7,914 nucleotides of DNA from Lentisphaerota bacterium (lineage in GTDB: Bacteria > Verrucomicrobiota > Lentisphaeria > Oligosphaerales > Oligosphaeraceae): contig JAAZKQ010000507.1 of the NCBI GenBank assembly GCA_012799755.1, forward strand, positions 1-7,914, written 5' to 3'. Shown piece after piece: positions 5,621 to 7,914 of this stretch. The notes beneath the pieces were generated by a model that saw only the letters and a list, made by a program, of their open reading frames with translations, was not told where the DNA came from and did not search any database. The translations under genes and the position numbers were made by a program. The stretch's first letter is position 1. The number at the start of each line of letters is the position of its first letter.

Positions 5621-6296
5621 GTAGCCGCCAATCAATGGCGGCATGGGACAATCCCATCAATGCACTGTTCACGCGACTGAAGACCCTGCTGCCGAAAAAG
5701 CCCCGGTAAGCCGACAGCGGCGAGGGGTGCGCCGCCTCAATGACCACATGACGGCTCAAATCAATGCGCTGCTTTTTACGCTGCGCCGGCCGCCCCAGCA
5801 ACACGAAAACCACCGGTTCCGGACGACTCACCAGCGCATCAATCACCGCGTCGCTAATCTGTTCCCAGCCGCGTCCCTGATGGGAACCGGCCTGGCCGGC
5901 CCGCACGCTCAGCACCGTGTTGAGCAACAACACGCCTTGCCGCGCCCAGGGCTCCAGCCGATGAGTCGTCGGCAGCGGCAACTCGAGATCGTCGGCATAC
6001 TCCTTGAAGATGTTACGCAGAGACGGCGGTGCGCTAATCTCGTCCGGCACGGAGAAAGCCAGCCCATAGGCTTGACCTTCCTCATGGTAGGGGTCTTGCC
6101 CCAGCCATAGCACCCGCACTGCGGCAAAGGGCGTCAGCGTCAAGGCCGTGAACAGCTGCTTGCGCGGAGGATAAACCACGCCACTGGCGTACTCGGCATC
6201 AAGGAAGGCCTCCAGCGATGCCCACAAACTCGCAGGCACCCGCGGCGCCAGGGCCGCCTGCCAATCCCTCGGCATGGCCGCCAACAGCTCCGTCAT
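5616..6296 (-). CDS. ung: Uracil-DNA glycosylase, family 1
   Basis: 226 residues, the normal length for bacterial Ung. It removes uracil from DNA to start base excision repair, acting in the cytoplasm. The water-activating motif GQDPYH places catalytic Asp68; LLLNTVLSVRAGQAGSH holds the uracil-contacting Asn126; and AHPSPLSAYRGFFGSR holds the catalytic His190 and the DNA-intercalation loop. One local deviation is LLGRPAQ (166-172), where many Ung proteins have LLWG-x-x-AQ, so a usually conserved Trp is missing; the key residues are intact and activity is expected. GGAAGG lies 9 nt before ATG 6296. It follows the aminotransferase gene by 25 nt on the same strand, so it is probably cotranscribed, although no functional link between the two is evident. 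Confidence 0.97.
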   Translation of the reverse strand: MTELLAAMPRDWQAALAPRVPASLWASLEAFLDAEYASGVVYPPRKQLFTALTLTPFAAVRVLWLGQDPYHEEGQAYGLAFSVPDEISAPPSLRNIFKEYADDLELPLPTTHRLEPWARQGVLLLNTVLSVRAGQAGSHQGRGWEQISDAVIDALVSRPEPVVFVLLGRPAQRKKQRIDLSRHVVIEAAHPSPLSAYRGFFGSRVFSRVNSALMGLSHAAIDWRLP

Positions 6297-6321
6297 GGTC
6301 TCCAGCCTTCCCGCATGCCTT

Positions 6322-7638
6322 TCAGTCCTTCGCCGCCAAGTCCTGCCAAGCTTGATAGATCAGGTCGAAGACTTCCTGAATGTCGCCTTCCTCCAGGCAA
6401 CTGAAAGCCACCCGCAAGTCCGTGGGCGTAATTGAGATCGTCCCCACACCGTATTGCTCCAACAGATGCTTGCGCAGCACTTCTGCATCAACCTTCTTGA
6501 TGCAGAGGCACATGAAATAGCCGCTATTAAAGGGATAGGCTTCCCAGGCTTCAGCATAGCGTGGATTGGCCAATACGGCCTTGACTTTCAACGCCCGGCG
6601 CCGCATCAAGGCAACCTTCGCCGCGCGCTCGTCGTAAAAACGAGGATTCTGCAGCGCCTTCACAATCAGATACTGCGACAGCTCCGAACAGTTGCTCACC
6701 ACGCTGCGGATCAGCCCGCTGATCTTCGATGTCAGGGCCTCATACAATACGTTGCCCTCTTCGGCGCCACCGACGGACAGGCTCAAGAAACCCACCCGCA
6801 ACCCCCACACGTACACTTCCTTGGTCGCCGCATCGGCCTTGATCGCCAGAAGTCGCGGATGACGGCCCGCCAACTTCGCGAACAGCGATTCAGGCATGAT
6901 GCTGTCCTCAAAAAACAGCCCGTAATAGGCGTCGTCAATGATTGCCACCACATTCACGCCGCTCTCGGCCGTCTCCACCAAGGCCTCGGCAATCGCCTCT
7001 CCTTCGGCCTCCGTCGGCGCATAGCCGGTGGGATTATTCGGGAAATTCAACATCACCAGCACCTTCTCCTTGCCCGCGCTATACTCACGCATGGCTTTCC
7101 GAAAGGCGGCGACGTTGAAGCCCTTGCCGGCAAAGAAGGGAAACAACTTGGGCTCCGCGCCCGCACGAACGACATAATTCAGGTAGTAGTTGTCCCAGTT
7201 CTTGTCGGGATAAATGAAGCTGTCGCCCGGATCAATGAACAGGTCCGCAATAATTGACAAGCCATGGGACAGGCCGTTGGTCACCACCGGCAAACTGAAG
7301 CCCTTGCCCTGCAAACTCGGATTGTCATGTAGCGTCTTCTCACGCCAGCAGTTGCGCAGAGCCGGAAGACCCGGCGATGGCGCGTATAACAGCGCGTCAT
7401 TGGCCTTGATCCCTGGCAACTGCTCCATCAGACTCGGCAAAAACATCGCCTGGCCCTCGGACATCGCCGTGCCAATCGTCGCATTGAAACGTTTCGCCTG
7501 CTTTGACGCCTCGGCGGACTGACTCAAAATACCTTTGCTCGGAAAGTATATCTCTTTGCCCAACTCGGACAACATGGCAAAAACATGAGGATTCGCAGCG
7601 ACAATCTTTTGGTTCAATTCTTGAGCCAACGGGTTCAT
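6322..7638 (-). CDS. PLP-dependent aminotransferase, class I/II
   Basis: 438 residues, cytoplasmic, no signal peptide. It has the fold type I landmarks: NFPNNPTGY (198-206) with the PLP-contacting Asn202, DDAYYGLFF (235-243) with Asp236 and Tyr239, a Schiff-base lysine most likely Lys273 in ATKEVYVWGLRVGF, Arg281 nearby, and a late Arg409 in DLRVAFSC that probably binds the substrate carboxylate. The reaction is transfer of an amino group between an amino acid and a 2-oxo acid; the substrate cannot be read from the sequence. The lysine context ATKE-x-x-VWG-x-R differs from the S-x-SK-x-x-G context of aspartate aminotransferases, suggesting a separate subgroup. GGAG (7645-7648) lies 6 nt before ATG 7638. 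It is the first gene of a likely operon with ung. Confidence 0.95.
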   Translation of the reverse strand: MNPLAQELNQKIVAANPHVFAMLSELGKEIYFPSKGILSQSAEASKQAKRFNATIGTAMSEGQAMFLPSLMEQLPGIKANDALLYAPSPGLPALRNCWREKTLHDNPSLQGKGFSLPVVTNGLSHGLSIIADLFIDPGDSFIYPDKNWDNYYLNYVVRAGAEPKLFPFFAGKGFNVAAFRKAMREYSAGKEKVLVMLNFPNNPTGYAPTEAEGEAIAEALVETAESGVNVVAIIDDAYYGLFFEDSIMPESLFAKLAGRHPRLLAIKADAATKEVYVWGLRVGFLSLSVGGAEEGNVLYEALTSKISGLIRSVVSNCSELSQYLIVKALQNPRFYDERAAKVALMRRRALKVKAVLANPRYAEAWEAYPFNSGYFMCLCIKKVDAEVLRKHLLEQYGVGTISITPTDLRVAFSCLEEGDIQEVFDLIYQAWQDLAAKD

Positions 7639-7667
7639 CTTATACTCCAGAAAAACGGGACGGCCAC

Positions 7668-7703
7668 GGCCTGTTCCAATGCGGCAGGCCTTTCTCTTGG
7701 CCT
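7668..7703 (-). promoter_or_regulatory. Competing hairpins in the aminotransferase leader
   Basis: In the - strand transcript, segment A (AGGCC, 7703-7699) can pair with B (GGCCT, 7690-7686), while B extended by one base (GGCCTG) can pair instead with C (CAGGCC, 7673-7668). The two pairings exclude each other and end about 20 nt before the Shine-Dalgarno site. This is a geometric observation only; no leader peptide or T tract is seen. Confidence 0.3.
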
Positions 7704-7723
7704 TCCGCGACAGCCGGGGTGAG

Positions 7724-7751
7724 AAAGTAACGTTTTTTTACGATTTTTCAA
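7724..7751 (-). promoter_or_regulatory. Weak candidate promoter for the aminotransferase-ung operon
   Basis: On the - strand, TTGAAA (7751-7746) and TACTTT (7729-7724) are separated by 16 nt within an AT-rich patch that contrasts with GC-rich surroundings. The -10 box is poor, and the sigma factor preferences of this organism are unknown. Confidence 0.25.
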
Positions 7752-7782
7752 GCTGTAGACACCATGAATGTGATGCTTTGGG

Positions 7783-7807
7783 GTAACCGGTCACTCATTG
7801 GTAACAG
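7783..7807 (+). repeat. Third copy of the GTAACC terminal inverted repeat
   Basis: It matches the left MITE end (4581-4605) at 23 of 25 positions and the inverted right end at 23 of 25, making it the consensus-like copy. Orientation implies that its element extends rightward. Confidence 0.75.
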
Positions 7808-7914
7808 CGATATTGCGAGCATGCTTGCACGCCGTTTGCGGGGTCATGTGCCGCTGCGGGCTGCAAGCCCACAGCACGGTTGCGCCTGCGTGTGCTTGGG
7901 TTTTTCGTTTGCGG
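7783..7914 (+). mobile_element. Left end of a second IS66-type element or MITE, truncated by the window
   Basis: It starts with the GTAACC end repeat and then carries repeat pieces M1 (7837-7862) and M2 (7859-7880), including the hairpin gggct-gca-agccc (7858-7870). No coding sequence is visible in the 132 nt present. The flanking 8 bases on the left are GCTTTGGG (7775-7782), which should recur just past the other end if it transposed like the 4581-4839 element. Whether it is a full insertion sequence or another short element cannot be told. Confidence 0.5.

Noticed and set aside
6454..7257. A 267-codon open frame on the + strand opposite the aminotransferase
   Set aside because: It is a shadow of the - strand aminotransferase, which has full PLP-enzyme motifs; the shadow has no motif or ribosome binding site.

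Overview
The window looks like chromosomal DNA of a Lentisphaerota bacterium or a close PVC-group relative (Kiritimatiellota or Verrucomicrobiota are possible). The basis is a run of pseudopilin-like genes with an [21 protein letters not shown]-terminus and a C-terminal H-X9-DG motif, a gene type these phyla carry in large numbers. No rRNA or other taxonomic marker is present, so this placement is an inference.

Region 1 (1-3223, + strand) is an array of five pseudopilin genes. The first is cut by the window edge. The first three are close paralogues repeating every 690-693 bp with 30-nt gaps. The fourth is more diverged and carries a one-base insertion in an A run, which breaks its reading frame. 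The fifth is the most diverged. All have the N-terminal membrane helix and/or the H-X9-DG ending, and they differ mainly in a central variable region.

Region 2 (3224-3652) is a 429-nt gap rich in hairpins between convergent genes. It holds one copy of a structured palindromic repeat, pieces of a second repeat whose other copy lies at the right edge of the window, and a degenerate terminal-inverted-repeat-like end.

Region 3 (3653-5606) has an M55-family (DppA-like) D-aminopeptidase on the - strand and, divergent from it, a CPBP-family intramembrane protease on the + strand. Between them sits the most notable feature: a 259-bp MITE-like element (4581-4839) with 25-bp inverted ends starting GTAACC and a perfect 8-bp target duplication CAGCAGTG. 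It holds a second copy of the palindromic repeat. It appears to have inserted inside the first codons of the protease gene, and its right end now supplies a replacement ATG.

Region 4 (5616-7638, - strand) is a likely two-gene operon: a class I/II PLP-dependent aminotransferase, then ung (uracil-DNA glycosylase) 25 nt downstream. The ung and CPBP genes converge with their stop codons in the two arms of one hairpin. Region 5 (7639-7914) holds the aminotransferase leader and, from 7783, another copy of the GTAACC end that starts an element running off the window.

The genes do not form one pathway. The unifying themes are paralogue expansion of surface or secretion-type pseudopilins, and small non-autonomous repeats that have remodelled the intergenic DNA.
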